Notes: generated by a model from the sequence alone, not told the origin. A DNA stretch of 14,507 nt from an uncultured Oscillibacter sp. (GCA_900542115.1 UQMC01000045.1:1-14507), one strand, 5' to 3'. Shown: positions 1 to 6,861, counted from the first letter of the stretch. Made by a program: numbers and translations.

Positions 1-49
1 GCGACCACCGAGATCTACACTCTTTCCCTACACGACGCTCTTCCGATCT
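1..49 (+). other. Illumina P5/TruSeq adapter remnant (artefact)
   Basis: These bases match the known Illumina P5/TruSeq universal adapter from its tenth base to its end, finishing in GCTCTTCCGATCT. They are sequencing-library DNA left on the end of an assembled contig. The frame of the first gene meets a TAG that spans the adapter junction at 49-51, so genuine sequence begins at about base 50. The first biological gene is therefore cut off at this point and its true start is not in the window. Confidence 0.97.
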
Positions 50-51
50 AG

Positions 52-534
52 CGGGCCGGCAGTCTGCTGGACGCGTTGGAGCGGGCCAACGGCTGGGCCA
101 CATTTTACTGTACGCCGGAATTCATGGAAAATAACGGCGATCTGCTGCGGCGCTTAGCGGTGTCCGGCAGTGCCGTGGGGCTGCTGCTGGACCCGGAGGA
201 CCCGGCGGAGAGCTTAGACCAGCAGCTCAAGCGGGGTAATGACGCCCTGTACCGGGCCACGCTGACGCGGACCCGCCTCGTTTATGCCGACGGCGGAGAG
301 GAAACGCTGCAGGCGTTGGAGCAGTTGGGGTATAGCTGCCTGACGCCGGACATGGACCGGACGGACTACAAGCTGGAAAGCGCCGCCAACGCCGCGGCGC
401 TGCTCAAGCGGGTGTCGGCCCGGCGGAGGGACGTGTCCGTATGGCTGGGGACCACCGCCTCCGCCGCAGGCGTGAAGGAGTTTGTTTCCTCTGCTCAGCG
501 GGAGGGGCATTACTGCCGCGCCATGACAGAGTAA
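52..534 (+). CDS. Degenerate polysaccharide deacetylase (NodB-like) protein, 5'-truncated
   Basis: This is the C-terminal part of a protein whose reading frame is open right up to the adapter at the contig end; the TTG at 76 is just an internal codon. The order of segments follows the NodB fold: a strand ATFYCTPEFMENNGDLLRRL resembling the usual ATFFVTG..NPDLVRRI segment, then a strand where the metal-binding GNHTxxH motif should be, then LVYADGGEETLQALEQLGY where enzymes carry RPPxGxY, and a final REGHY segment. The histidine motif is replaced by GLLLDPED and the Arg-Pro-Pro is missing, so the visible part lacks zinc ligands and is probably catalytically inactive. The family assignment is inferred from pattern only. 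The gene ends 89 bp before the response regulator start, with no clear terminator between, so it could be co-transcribed with it. Confidence 0.6.
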   Translation, partial: RAGSLLDALERANGWATFYCTPEFMENNGDLLRRLAVSGSAVGLLLDPEDPAESLDQQLKRGNDALYRATLTRTRLVYADGGEETLQALEQLGYSCLTPDMDRTDYKLESAANAAALLKRVSARRRDVSVWLGTTASAAGVKEFVSSAQREGHYCRAMTE

Positions 535-623
535 GATTTACAAATCGTTCAACCAACCGAAGAAAAATTCGGGTATCATAAAGAAAAAACAGGCCGGTGG
601 CCCGCAAAACTGGAGGAGAGCGT

Positions 624-1331
624 ATGGGACGCAATATTCTGGTAGTAGAGGATGACAAGAACATTTCCGATCTCATCTATATGTATCTGGTGAAGGAGGG
701 CTTTGACGTCCGCATCGCCGGAGACGGAGGCAAGGCGCTGGAGGAATTTCGGAAAAAGGAGCCGGATCTGATATTGCTGGACATCATGCTGCCGGTGATG
801 GACGGCTGGGCTGTCTGCGCCAAAATCCGGGAGACCAGCAAGGTCCCCATCATCATGCTGACTGCCAAAAGCGAGGTCTTTGACCGTATTCAGGGCCTTG
901 AGATGGGCGCGGACGATTACATCGTCAAGCCCTTTGAGATGAAGGAGCTTATCGCCCGCATCAACGCTGTTCTGCGGCGGATGGAGATTCCCAATGACAC
1001 CAGCAAAAAGCTGCATTTTGACAAGCTGACCATCGACCTTGATTCCTATGAGCTCATCGTGGACGGAAAGAAGATCGACACACCGCCCAAGGAATTGGAG
1101 CTTCTCTACCATCTGGCCTCCACCCCCAACCGGGTCTATACCCGCAATCAGCTTTTGGACGAGGTGTGGGGCTTTGACTACTTTGGCGACAGCCGCACCG
1201 TGGACGTACATATCAAGCGTCTGCGGGAAAAGGTGGAGGGCGTCAGTGACCAGTGGGCGCTGAAAACCGTCTGGGGCGTGGGCTACAAGTTCGAGACCGC
1301 AGCGGGCCAGAGCGCGGAGAAAAAGGCATGA
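624..1331 (+). CDS. OmpR/PhoB-family response regulator
   Basis: This DNA-binding response regulator of 235 residues is the output half of a two-component system. The N-terminal receiver domain (about 1-120) has the acidic pair D10/D11, phospho-acceptor D53 in LILLDIMLP, T80 and K102 in YIVKPF. The C-terminal winged helix (about 135-226) carries TPPKELELL and SRTVDVHIKRLREK, ending in the WGVGYKF wing. The ATG at 624 is chosen because GGAGGAG (612-618) sits at normal distance, and the protein then begins with the usual receiver strand MGRNILVVEDD; the upstream in-frame GTG at 597 has no ribosome site. Its stop overlaps the kinase start by 4 bp (ATGA), so the two are coupled. The target genes are unknown; the downstream protease gene is the obvious candidate. 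Confidence 0.95.
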   Translation: MGRNILVVEDDKNISDLIYMYLVKEGFDVRIAGDGGKALEEFRKKEPDLILLDIMLPVMDGWAVCAKIRETSKVPIIMLTAKSEVFDRIQGLEMGADDYIVKPFEMKELIARINAVLRRMEIPNDTSKKLHFDKLTIDLDSYELIVDGKKIDTPPKELELLYHLASTPNRVYTRNQLLDEVWGFDYFGDSRTVDVHIKRLREKVEGVSDQWALKTVWGVGYKFETAAGQSAEKKA

Positions 1332-2782
1332 AGCGTCTGCGGGAACAGTTCCGGGGGCTTTACTGGCGGCAGATGTCCATTACGGTGGGTATGGTGCTGC
1401 TGACGCTGGTGCTGCTGGGAACGGTATTCTTCTCTCTAAGCTATAACTATGCCCGGGGGCAAAAGACCGATGAGCTGCTGGAGCGGGCGCAGGTGGTGAG
1501 CCGCCTGTCCGTGCGATATCTGGAAAGCGGCCGCTACCTCACCATGGAGGAGCTGCGGCAGGATCAGGTATTCCAGCAGCTTGCCGCCACGGCGGCCATG
1601 ATCTCCGATATGGATATTCTGGTGTGCGACGAGGAGGGCCATGTGCTCCTTTCTACGGACGAGACCATGGAGGGCCAGTCTATCACCATACCCGAGGGTG
1701 TGATGTCCGCCGTACTGGAGCAGGGAACATGGGCGGGCCGCAGCCGCCTGGACCAGCTCTATGAGAGCAAGCGGTTCGTAGGCGGCGTATCCGTTGTCAG
1801 TCCCACCACGAGCAATGTGCTGGGAACGGTGTTCACCGTGTCCTCCGGCGATACGGTGGACGCTCTGTGGCGGACGTTTGCGGGGCTGCTGGTGATGACC
1901 GCGCTGGTGGTGCTGATGATCTCCTTTGTGGCCACCTCCGTGACCACCATGCGGCAGATCAAGCCTATCCGGGAAATGGCACAGGCCACCCGCTGCTATG
2001 CGGAGGGAGATTTTGACATCCGCATGAACGATTATGGCCGGGACGATGAGATCGGCGAGCTGGCGGCCTCCTTCAACAACATGGCGGAGCGCCTGCAGCA
2101 GACGGAGCGGCAGCGTCGGGAGTTCATTGCCAATATTTCCCATGAGCTGAAAACGCCCATGACCACTATTGCTGGTTATACGGACGGTATTCTGGACGGA
2201 ACGATTCCCCCGGAAAATGAAAAGCAGTATTTACAGATCATCGCAAATGAGAGCCGCCGACTGAGCCGGCTGGTGCGGCGGATGCTGGATGTCAGCCAGC
2301 TTCAGGCCATGGACCCTCTGCGGAACGGCAACCACTTTGACATCTGCGAATCCATGCGCCGGGTGCTGATCTCCATGGAAAAGAAGATCAATGACCGGCA
2401 TCTGGACGTAGAGGCCGATATTCCTGATGAGCCGATTTTGGTGCTGGGCGATAATGACATGATCACGCAGGTGCTCTACAATCTGCTGGAAAATGCCGCC
2501 AAGTTCGCCCGGGAGGGCTCCACGCTGTATTTGGGCGTGGCCATGATGGACGGAAAGGCCCGGGTCACGGTGCGGAACGTGGGCGATACCATTCCCGCCG
2601 AGGAGCTGCCGTTGCTGTTTGAACGGTTCCATAAGAGCGACAAGTCCCGCAGCGAGGACAAGGACGGTTATGGGCTTGGCCTTTATATCGTCAAGACCAT
2701 TTTGCAGCAGCACAAGGAGGACATCAGCGTGACCAGCGAGAACGGCGTGACAACATTTACGTTCTCTCTGCGGGTGGAGTAA
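1328..2782 (+). CDS. Sensor histidine kinase with HAMP domain
   Basis: This membrane-bound kinase of 484 residues is the partner of the response regulator with which it overlaps by 4 bp. Layout: short basic N-terminus, membrane helix at about 17-40, an extracytoplasmic sensor region of about 140 residues of no recognised family (Cache-like fold possible), a second helix at about 181-203, HAMP (about 204-258), HisKA with the phospho-acceptor H272 in NISHELKTP, and HATPase with the N box NLLENAAKFA and G2 box DGYGLGLYIVK. The G1 box reads NVGDTIP, so the usual aspartate of DxGxG is replaced, a variant I believe is frequent in clostridial kinases. The start at 1328 relies on translational coupling, since no strong ribosome site is seen. 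It ends 15 bp before the HtrA gene. Confidence 0.94.
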   Translation: MKRLREQFRGLYWRQMSITVGMVLLTLVLLGTVFFSLSYNYARGQKTDELLERAQVVSRLSVRYLESGRYLTMEELRQDQVFQQLAATAAMISDMDILVCDEEGHVLLSTDETMEGQSITIPEGVMSAVLEQGTWAGRSRLDQLYESKRFVGGVSVVSPTTSNVLGTVFTVSSGDTVDALWRTFAGLLVMTALVVLMISFVATSVTTMRQIKPIREMAQATRCYAEGDFDIRMNDYGRDDEIGELAASFNNMAERLQQTERQRREFIANISHELKTPMTTIAGYTDGILDGTIPPENEKQYLQIIANESRRLSRLVRRMLDVSQLQAMDPLRNGNHFDICESMRRVLISMEKKINDRHLDVEADIPDEPILVLGDNDMITQVLYNLLENAAKFAREGSTLYLGVAMMDGKARVTVRNVGDTIPAEELPLLFERFHKSDKSRSEDKDGYGLGLYIVKTILQQHKEDISVTSENGVTTFTFSLRVE

Positions 2783-2797
2783 CGCAGAAAAAGAGGT

Positions 2798-4078
2798 ATG
2801 ATGGATAAGCGCAGGACCCTGCGGATGCAGGACGAAGTCATTGAGGAATACAGCCGGCCCTTTCCGGGCGAGGTTGTGGAGACCTATACCCGCCCTCTGC
2901 CGGCGTCCATGGCGCCCGCAAAGCCGCAGGCGGCAAAAAAACCGAAGCGGCGCCGCTGGCGGGGCTTTCTGCTTCTGCTGGTGATCGCGGCAGGCATTAC
3001 GGCGGTCATCGGCGGCGGTCAATGGGTACTGGGGATGCTCCGGGGTGCGTATACCGGGGAGTATGATTACTATGACCGAGACTGGCAGGAGGACACAACG
3101 GACAGCCCCATCACGATTCCCACCGTGGAGGCGGCTGCGGACGCGGAGCTGACGCTGACAGCGGGCCGGACCCGGACGCTGACCGCGCAGGAGGTCTATC
3201 AGACTGTGAAGGATGCCGTTGTGACAGTGGCGGTAGACCTTGGCGGCGGAAAAATGTCCGTGGGAACGGGCATATTGTTCCGGGAGGACGGGTACTTTGT
3301 CACCAATCAGCACGTAGTGGCAGGCGGTAGCGCCTGCACGGTGCTGCTGGCGGACGGGACGCCCTATGAAGCAAATTACATTGCCAGTGACGCGGACTAT
3401 GATGTGGCAGTGCTGAAAATTGATGGGACAGGCTTTCCTACGGCGGATTTCGGCAATTCGGATACACTGGAGGTGGGTGAGACCGTGTATGCTATCGGCA
3501 CGCCGCTGAACCTGGAAATGGGCGGCACGTTTACCGACGGTATTGTGTCCTCCGTCAACCGGGAAATGCAGCAGACAGCGGGGACCTCCATGCCGCTGAT
3601 TCAAACGAACGCTGCCCTGAATAACGGCAATTCCGGCGGACCGCTCATCAATTCCTGCGGTCAGGTGGTAGGCATCAACTTTATGAAAATGTATGCCCGC
3701 GCATCCACGGTGGAGGGACTGGGCTTCGCCATCCCCTCCGTACAGGTGGAGCGTGTGGTCAACGATCTGCTGACCTACGGCGCGGTGCAGCCGGAGCCGG
3801 TTCTGGGCCTGATGGTCCGGCAGCTCCCGGATCAACTGGCGGATAAGCTCTGGGGCATCCGGGTGGAGTCCGTGACCCCCGGTGGAGCGGCGGAGCGGGC
3901 CGGAATCCAAGAGGGCGACTATGTGCTGGCGGCAGATGACCGGGAGACCCTCAGCAGCAGCGATGTGCTCAAGGCCCGCTGGCAGCACCACGTAGGGGAC
4001 ACCATGACCATGACGATCTGGCGGGACGGTGAGATTTTCACCGTGACGCTGGAGCTGAAGCAGGCGGTGCAGAACTAA
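2798..4078 (+). CDS. htrA: HtrA/DegP-like serine protease with PDZ domain, membrane-anchored
   Basis: This trypsin-like protease of 426 residues probably acts in protein quality control outside the membrane. It has a basic cytoplasmic tail of about 55 residues (ending KPKRRRWR), one membrane helix (about 56-80), an acidic linker, a protease domain (about 130-320) and one PDZ domain (about 330-426). The catalytic triad is visible: H172 in TNQHVVAGG, D202 in YDVAVLKID and S279 in NNGNSGGPL. Two ATGs are adjacent (2798 and 2801); GAGG at 2793-2796 fits the second better, so the protein may start one residue later. It lies 15 bp behind the kinase gene with no promoter visible, so it is probably in that operon. 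The gene order recalls CssRS and HtrA of Bacillus subtilis; regulation by this kinase is an inference. Confidence 0.94.
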   Translation: MMDKRRTLRMQDEVIEEYSRPFPGEVVETYTRPLPASMAPAKPQAAKKPKRRRWRGFLLLLVIAAGITAVIGGGQWVLGMLRGAYTGEYDYYDRDWQEDTTDSPITIPTVEAAADAELTLTAGRTRTLTAQEVYQTVKDAVVTVAVDLGGGKMSVGTGILFREDGYFVTNQHVVAGGSACTVLLADGTPYEANYIASDADYDVAVLKIDGTGFPTADFGNSDTLEVGETVYAIGTPLNLEMGGTFTDGIVSSVNREMQQTAGTSMPLIQTNAALNNGNSGGPLINSCGQVVGINFMKMYARASTVEGLGFAIPSVQVERVVNDLLTYGAVQPEPVLGLMVRQLPDQLADKLWGIRVESVTPGGAAERAGIQEGDYVLAADDRETLSSSDVLKARWQHHVGDTMTMTIWRDGEIFTVTLELKQAVQN

Positions 4079-4111
4079 ACTGCCCCGCAGCGGCAAACAG
4101 ACCCGATACAG

Positions 4112-4152
4112 AAAAAACCGGCGGCTGAGTTCATCAACCGCCGGACTTTTTT
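4112..4152. terminator. Bidirectional intrinsic terminator between convergent genes
   Basis: A 7-bp GC-only stem, CCGGCGG (4118-4124) with CCGCCGG (4138-4144), is flanked by six A on the left (4112-4117) and six T on the right (4147-4152). It can therefore end transcription from both sides: the HtrA gene on plus and the TSUP gene on minus. The right arm includes the last codons and stop region of the minus-strand gene. Confidence 0.85.
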
Positions 4153-4514
4153 GCACTTTTTTGCGGCAGAAGCAGGGAAATGCCGGAGAGCAGCAGGTAG
4201 ACACCGAAGGGTCGCCGCAAAATTTCCACATCTACCGCCGTGGCGATCCACGCTCCCAGCAGAGCTGCCGGGACCGCGATAGGAACGGCGGCACGCAGCG
4301 TGGGCGTGTCCAGACAGCCGTTTTTTCGGTGGCAGAGCAGGGCTGAAAGAGCTGTGGGGAGAAAGAACAGCAGATTGATGCCCTGCGCTGTCCGCTGGTC
4401 AACGCCGAGGAACAGCGTCATCACCAGCAAAAGCAGCGTCCCGCCGCCAACGCCCCATGCGGAGATAACGGCGGCGCCCAGTCCGCAGAGAAAGGGAAGA
4501 ACAAAGGCGCTCAC
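4134..4514 (-). CDS. TauE/SafE (TSUP) family transporter, C-terminal-half protein
   Basis: This is a very hydrophobic 126-residue protein with about four membrane helices, matching one repeat of the TSUP (sulfite exporter TauE/SafE) family. The family motif of glycines and the following helix are seen in WGVGGGTLLLLVMTLFLGVD and TAQGINLLFFLP. Usual family members are near 250 residues with two such repeats, so this is half a transporter. The start chosen is GTG at 4514: it overlaps the TGA of the preceding half-gene (GTGA) and has a GTGAGG ribosome site inside that gene. An ATG at 4562 is in frame but would give a non-family N-terminus. The two halves presumably assemble in the membrane. The substrate cannot be told; sulfur oxyanions or organic sulfonates are known for some family members. 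Confidence 0.85.
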   Translation of the reverse strand: MSAFVLPFLCGLGAAVISAWGVGGGTLLLLVMTLFLGVDQRTAQGINLLFFLPTALSALLCHRKNGCLDTPTLRAAVPIAVPAALLGAWIATAVDVEILRRPFGVYLLLSGISLLLPQKSAKKSGG

Positions 4515-4864
4515 AGCAGATACCTCACCCCCGCATAGAACAAAAAGGCGGCAAACATCCATTTCAGGAGCTTCACGGAGACTTTTCCGTAGAGCTTTCC
4601 GCCCAGCCAGCCGCCGATGGGCCCGCCAATCAGATACGGCAGCGCTGTCATAAGTTCGATTTCACCCCGCCAGAGGTAAACGGCAGCGGACACGGCGCAC
4701 ACCGGGAAAATGACGCCGACACAGGTGGCATACAGGCGGCGCTGTTCCAGCGTCCCAAACCGGGAGAGAATGGGGAGAAATACCATGCCGCCGCCCCCGC
4801 CGAACAGGCCGTTGGCAAGCCCGGCGGCGCCGCCGGCGATGCGGGCGGGCCAATTTGACGCCAT
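4511..4864 (-). CDS. TauE/SafE (TSUP) family transporter, N-terminal-half protein
   Basis: This 117-residue membrane protein is the upstream partner of the half-transporter that starts inside its stop codon. The TSUP repeat is clear: ARIAGGAAGLANGLFGGGGG at the N-terminus, then MVFLPIL, a helix with ATCVGVIFPV and a second glycine motif LIGGPIGGWLGGKL, with about four helices overall. The ATG at 4864 is preceded by AGGGGG with an 8-base spacer. It ends naturally in VRYLL, and nothing suggests a recent frameshift: the junction has its own GTG start and ribosome site, so two chains appear to be the evolved state. It follows the DUF1540 gene by 82 bp, with a stem-loop between. Confidence 0.86.
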   Translation of the reverse strand: MASNWPARIAGGAAGLANGLFGGGGGMVFLPILSRFGTLEQRRLYATCVGVIFPVCAVSAAVYLWRGEIELMTALPYLIGGPIGGWLGGKLYGKVSVKLLKWMFAAFLFYAGVRYLL

Positions 4865-4913
4865 AGAAGCTACCCCCTGAAAGCAGATAGATGTACATAA
4901 AGACGTATGCTTT

Positions 4914-4939
4914 GGGAGGGGTGCGCTCGCGCCCCTCCC
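4914..4939 (-). terminator. GC-rich stem-loop after the DUF1540 gene
   Basis: GGGAGGGG (4914-4921) pairs with CCCCTCCC (4932-4939), and GCG/CGC inside the loop can lengthen the stem. It lies 7 bp beyond the DUF1540 stop. No T-run follows on either strand, so it is not a canonical intrinsic terminator; it may slow polymerase or protect the 3' end of the mRNA. Confidence 0.4.
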
Positions 4940-4946
4940 GTGCCGC

Positions 4947-5135
4947 TTACTTCAGCTCGAAGCTCTGGCAGTCGGTGCACTTGATCTCGGTTGGATTGGT
5001 CTCGTGGGTGCCGACGCGGATGGAGGTCAGGCCGCAGTAGTTGGAGTCCTGGCAATGGTGCGCGCAGTTGTTGACGGTGCAGTTGATACTCTGGTTAGGT
5101 GTGCACTGGCAGCCGTTGTTGGTGCAGTCCTTCAT
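4947..5135 (-). CDS. DUF1540 cysteine-rich small protein
   Basis: This protein of 62 residues has nine cysteines (4, 9, 11, 19, 24, 28, 34, 53, 56). The pattern, with CTVNNCAHH in the middle and a closing IKCTDCQSF, is that of DUF1540 proteins, small probably metal-binding proteins common in Clostridia and Bacilli whose function is not established. No signal peptide or membrane helix is seen. The ATG at 5135 has GGAGG at a good distance upstream on the minus strand. It lies just downstream of pdaA in the same direction but appears to have its own promoter of forespore type (5182-5210), which would place its expression in the developing spore; that is inference from motif match only. Confidence 0.88.
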   Translation of the reverse strand: MKDCTNNGCQCTPNQSINCTVNNCAHHCQDSNYCGLTSIRVGTHETNPTEIKCTDCQSFELK

Positions 5136-5181
5136 AATTCGATTCCTCCGGTCAAGATTGATTTTGGCTTGCGCCGCTCCT

Positions 5182-5210
5182 TAGTGTGACCGGAAAGCGG
5201 CGGTCTATGC
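5182..5210 (-). promoter_or_regulatory. Candidate forespore (sigma-F/sigma-G) promoter of the DUF1540 gene
   Basis: On the minus strand GCATA (5210-5206) is followed after 17 bases by CACACTA (5188-5182). The known sigma-G pattern is GnATR, 18 bases, CATnHTA, so the -10 differs at one conserved position. The overlapping GGTCACACTA also fits the sigma-F -10 GGnnAnAHTR, but its spacing is about two bases short. The predicted transcript would begin about 40 bases before the ATG at 5135. Confidence 0.45.
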
Positions 5211-5212
5211 GC

Positions 5213-6034
5213 TTAAATTTTTCCATTTGCAGGCTGCAGCTCCGTCAGCGACGCGAAGGTGTAGCCCATGTCCTCCCAGCGCGTCAGCAGCTCATCCAAA
5301 ATAGCGGCGTTGGTGGAGGAGGTGGAGTGCAGCAGCACAATGGCGCCGTTATGGATGCGGGGCAGCAGCTTGGCGTAGGCCTGCTCCGCCGTGGGCTGCT
5401 TGTCCGCGTACCAGTCCACATAGGCAAGGCTCCAGAATACGGTGGTGTAGCCAAGATTGTGTGCCATTTTCAGGTTTTCCTTGCTGTATTTGCCCTGCGG
5501 CGGGCGATAGAACCGGGACAGCTCCTGCCCGGTGGTGTCCCGGTACAGCGCGGCAAGGCTGTCCAACTCCTTCTGGAAGGCGGCCTCATCGGCAATGGCG
5601 GACATATCCGGGTGGTGGTAGGTGTGGTTGCCTACGATGTGCCCCTCTGCCGCCATGCGGCGGACGATGTCCGGCGCGGATTCGACCATGTGCCCCACCA
5701 CAAAGAAGGCCGCCGGGGCATTGTGCTTTTTCAGCGCGTCCAAAATCGCTTCGGTATTGCCGTTTTCATAGCCGCAGTCAAACGTGAGGTAAATGACCTT
5801 CCGGCTGGTGTCCCCCACGTACCACGCATCGTACTGCGACAGAAATTCCGCCGTGGCATTGCCGACAGGCGTTTGCCCCTCCTCCGGGAAGGACAGGCCC
5901 CAGTTATCGGCGGAGACGGGGATGGCGGCGTCCGAGGCGGCGGTCAGGGCAGGGGGCGAGCCGCGGCCAAGAACCCCGGCCAAAGCCAGACACGGCAGCA
6001 AAAGCAGAAAAAAGAACTGTAGGCGCTTACGCAT
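5213..6034 (-). CDS. pdaA: PdaA-type polysaccharide deacetylase (muramic delta-lactam synthesis)
   Basis: This secreted or membrane-tethered NodB-family enzyme has 273 residues. In Bacillus subtilis PdaA removes the acetyl group from muramic acid in spore-cortex peptidoglycan, the step toward muramic delta-lactam, which is needed for germination. A signal sequence or anchor (MRKRLQFFFLLLLPCLALAG) leads to the deacetylase domain (about 75-265). Motif 1 is YLTFDCGYENG with D86, the zinc histidines H137 and H141 are in GNHTYHHPD, the RPPQGKYS motif is at 178-185, and H236 is in VLLHSTSS. The YENG after the first motif is characteristic of PdaA. The ATG at 6034 is preceded by GGAGGGG; longer in-frame starts give no signal peptide. 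A candidate sigma-G promoter lies upstream. All catalytic residues are present, in contrast to the degenerate relative at the left end. Confidence 0.92.
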   Translation of the reverse strand: MRKRLQFFFLLLLPCLALAGVLGRGSPPALTAASDAAIPVSADNWGLSFPEEGQTPVGNATAEFLSQYDAWYVGDTSRKVIYLTFDCGYENGNTEAILDALKKHNAPAAFFVVGHMVESAPDIVRRMAAEGHIVGNHTYHHPDMSAIADEAAFQKELDSLAALYRDTTGQELSRFYRPPQGKYSKENLKMAHNLGYTTVFWSLAYVDWYADKQPTAEQAYAKLLPRIHNGAIVLLHSTSSTNAAILDELLTRWEDMGYTFASLTELQPANGKI

Positions 6035-6066
6035 AAATGCCCCTCCGTTTGCATAGAAGTCATGAG

Positions 6067-6096
6067 TAGTCTGTGCGGCGGGGGAAAATTTTATGC
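6067..6096 (-). promoter_or_regulatory. Candidate sigma-G promoter of pdaA
   Basis: On the minus strand GCATA (6096-6092) is followed after exactly 18 bases by CAGACTA (6073-6067). The known sigma-G consensus is GnATR, 18 bases, CATnHTA; only the T of the -10 differs. The predicted start gives a leader of about 25 bases ahead of the ATG at 6034. B. subtilis pdaA is known to be sigma-G controlled, which supports the reading. Confidence 0.6.
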
Positions 6097-6100
6097 GCGG

Positions 6101-6129
6101 TTGCGAAGCGCGGTGAAAGCTGGTATGAT
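6101..6129 (+). promoter_or_regulatory. Sigma-A promoter of the nuclease/exonuclease pair
   Basis: TTGCGA (6101-6106), a 17-base spacer and TATGAT (6124-6129) make a good vegetative promoter. Transcription would start near 6136, just ahead of the AGGAG ribosome site at 6151-6155. It points away from the adjacent pdaA promoter. Confidence 0.75.
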
Positions 6130-6162
6130 GAAAAGCGAAAAATTTTCCAAAGGAGAAAAACC

Positions 6163-6861
6163 ATGGCAAAAAAGCAACGCGCATCCCGGAAGCCCGGTTG
6201 GAAGGAGGCGCTGGTGGTCATCGCGCTGGCAGTTCTGCTGAGCCTGGTGCGGCAGATGTCGACCCCCAGCTATGACATGAGCAGCATCCCGGACTATGAC
6301 GGGACCAGCGCCTACACCGTGATCGACCGGAACCAGCCCTCCTTCACCGAGGACGAATACACCACTGATTCCTATGAATATTACAGCGATTTGGACAGCC
6401 TTGGCCGCTGCGGCGTGACAGAGGCCTGCATCGGCGTGGATCTCATGCCGACAGAGGAGCGGGAGAGCATCAGCAAGGTCAAGCCCACCGGCTGGGTGCA
6501 GAACCAGTATGATTTTGTAGACGGAAAGAGCCTTTATAACCGCTGCCACCTTATCGGCTTCCAGCTCACCGGCGAGAACGCTAACGAGAAAAACCTCATC
6601 ACAGGTACGCGGTACATGAATGTGGAGGGGATGCTGCCCTTTGAAAACGAGGTGGCGGATTATGTGGCCTCCACCGGCAACCATGTGCTCTACCGGGTGA
6701 CGCCGGCTTTTATTGGCTCCGAGCTGGTGGCCCGGGGTGTGGAGATGGAGGCGTACTCCGTAGAGGACGAGGGCCGCGGCGTGTGCTTCCATGTGTATTG
6801 CTACAATGTGCAGCCCGGCGTGGAGATCGATTACGCAACAGGGGAGAACTGGGCGGCATGA
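6163..6861 (+). CDS. DNA/RNA non-specific endonuclease, membrane-anchored (EndA/NucA-like)
   Basis: This is a 232-residue nuclease of the beta-beta-alpha-metal type. The basic N-terminus is followed by one hydrophobic helix (about 13-30, ALVVIALAVLLSLV), a signal anchor that would put the domain outside the cell. The core motif is YNRCHLIGFQLTGENANEKN with catalytic H129 and a likely metal-binding N144, followed by LITGTRYMN; the usual DRGH is here NRCH, a form I have seen in many Firmicute relatives. Pneumococcal EndA of this family degrades the non-entering strand during DNA uptake, but roles in nutrient scavenging are equally possible. The ATG at 6163 has AGGAG with a 7-base spacer; the frame is open upstream but without a ribosome site. 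Its stop overlaps the exonuclease start (ATGA). Confidence 0.9.
   Translation: MAKKQRASRKPGWKEALVVIALAVLLSLVRQMSTPSYDMSSIPDYDGTSAYTVIDRNQPSFTEDEYTTDSYEYYSDLDSLGRCGVTEACIGVDLMPTEERESISKVKPTGWVQNQYDFVDGKSLYNRCHLIGFQLTGENANEKNLITGTRYMNVEGMLPFENEVADYVASTGNHVLYRVTPAFIGSELVARGVEMEAYSVEDEGRGVCFHVYCYNVQPGVEIDYATGENWAA

Noticed and set aside
2231..4231. A 666-codon open frame on the minus strand opposite the kinase and HtrA genes
   Set aside because: It is a shadow frame caused by high GC at third positions; its translation is rich in His, Arg and Pro, has no family motif, and both plus-strand genes have intact catalytic motifs.
4511..4562. An ATG at 4562 as the start of the second TSUP half-gene
   Set aside because: It would add sixteen Cys-containing residues unlike the family and a 52-bp overlap; the GTG at 4514 has a ribosome site and the GTGA junction.
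5186..6022. A 278-codon plus-strand frame opposite pdaA
   Set aside because: pdaA on the other strand has all deacetylase motifs, a signal sequence and a ribosome site; this frame has none.
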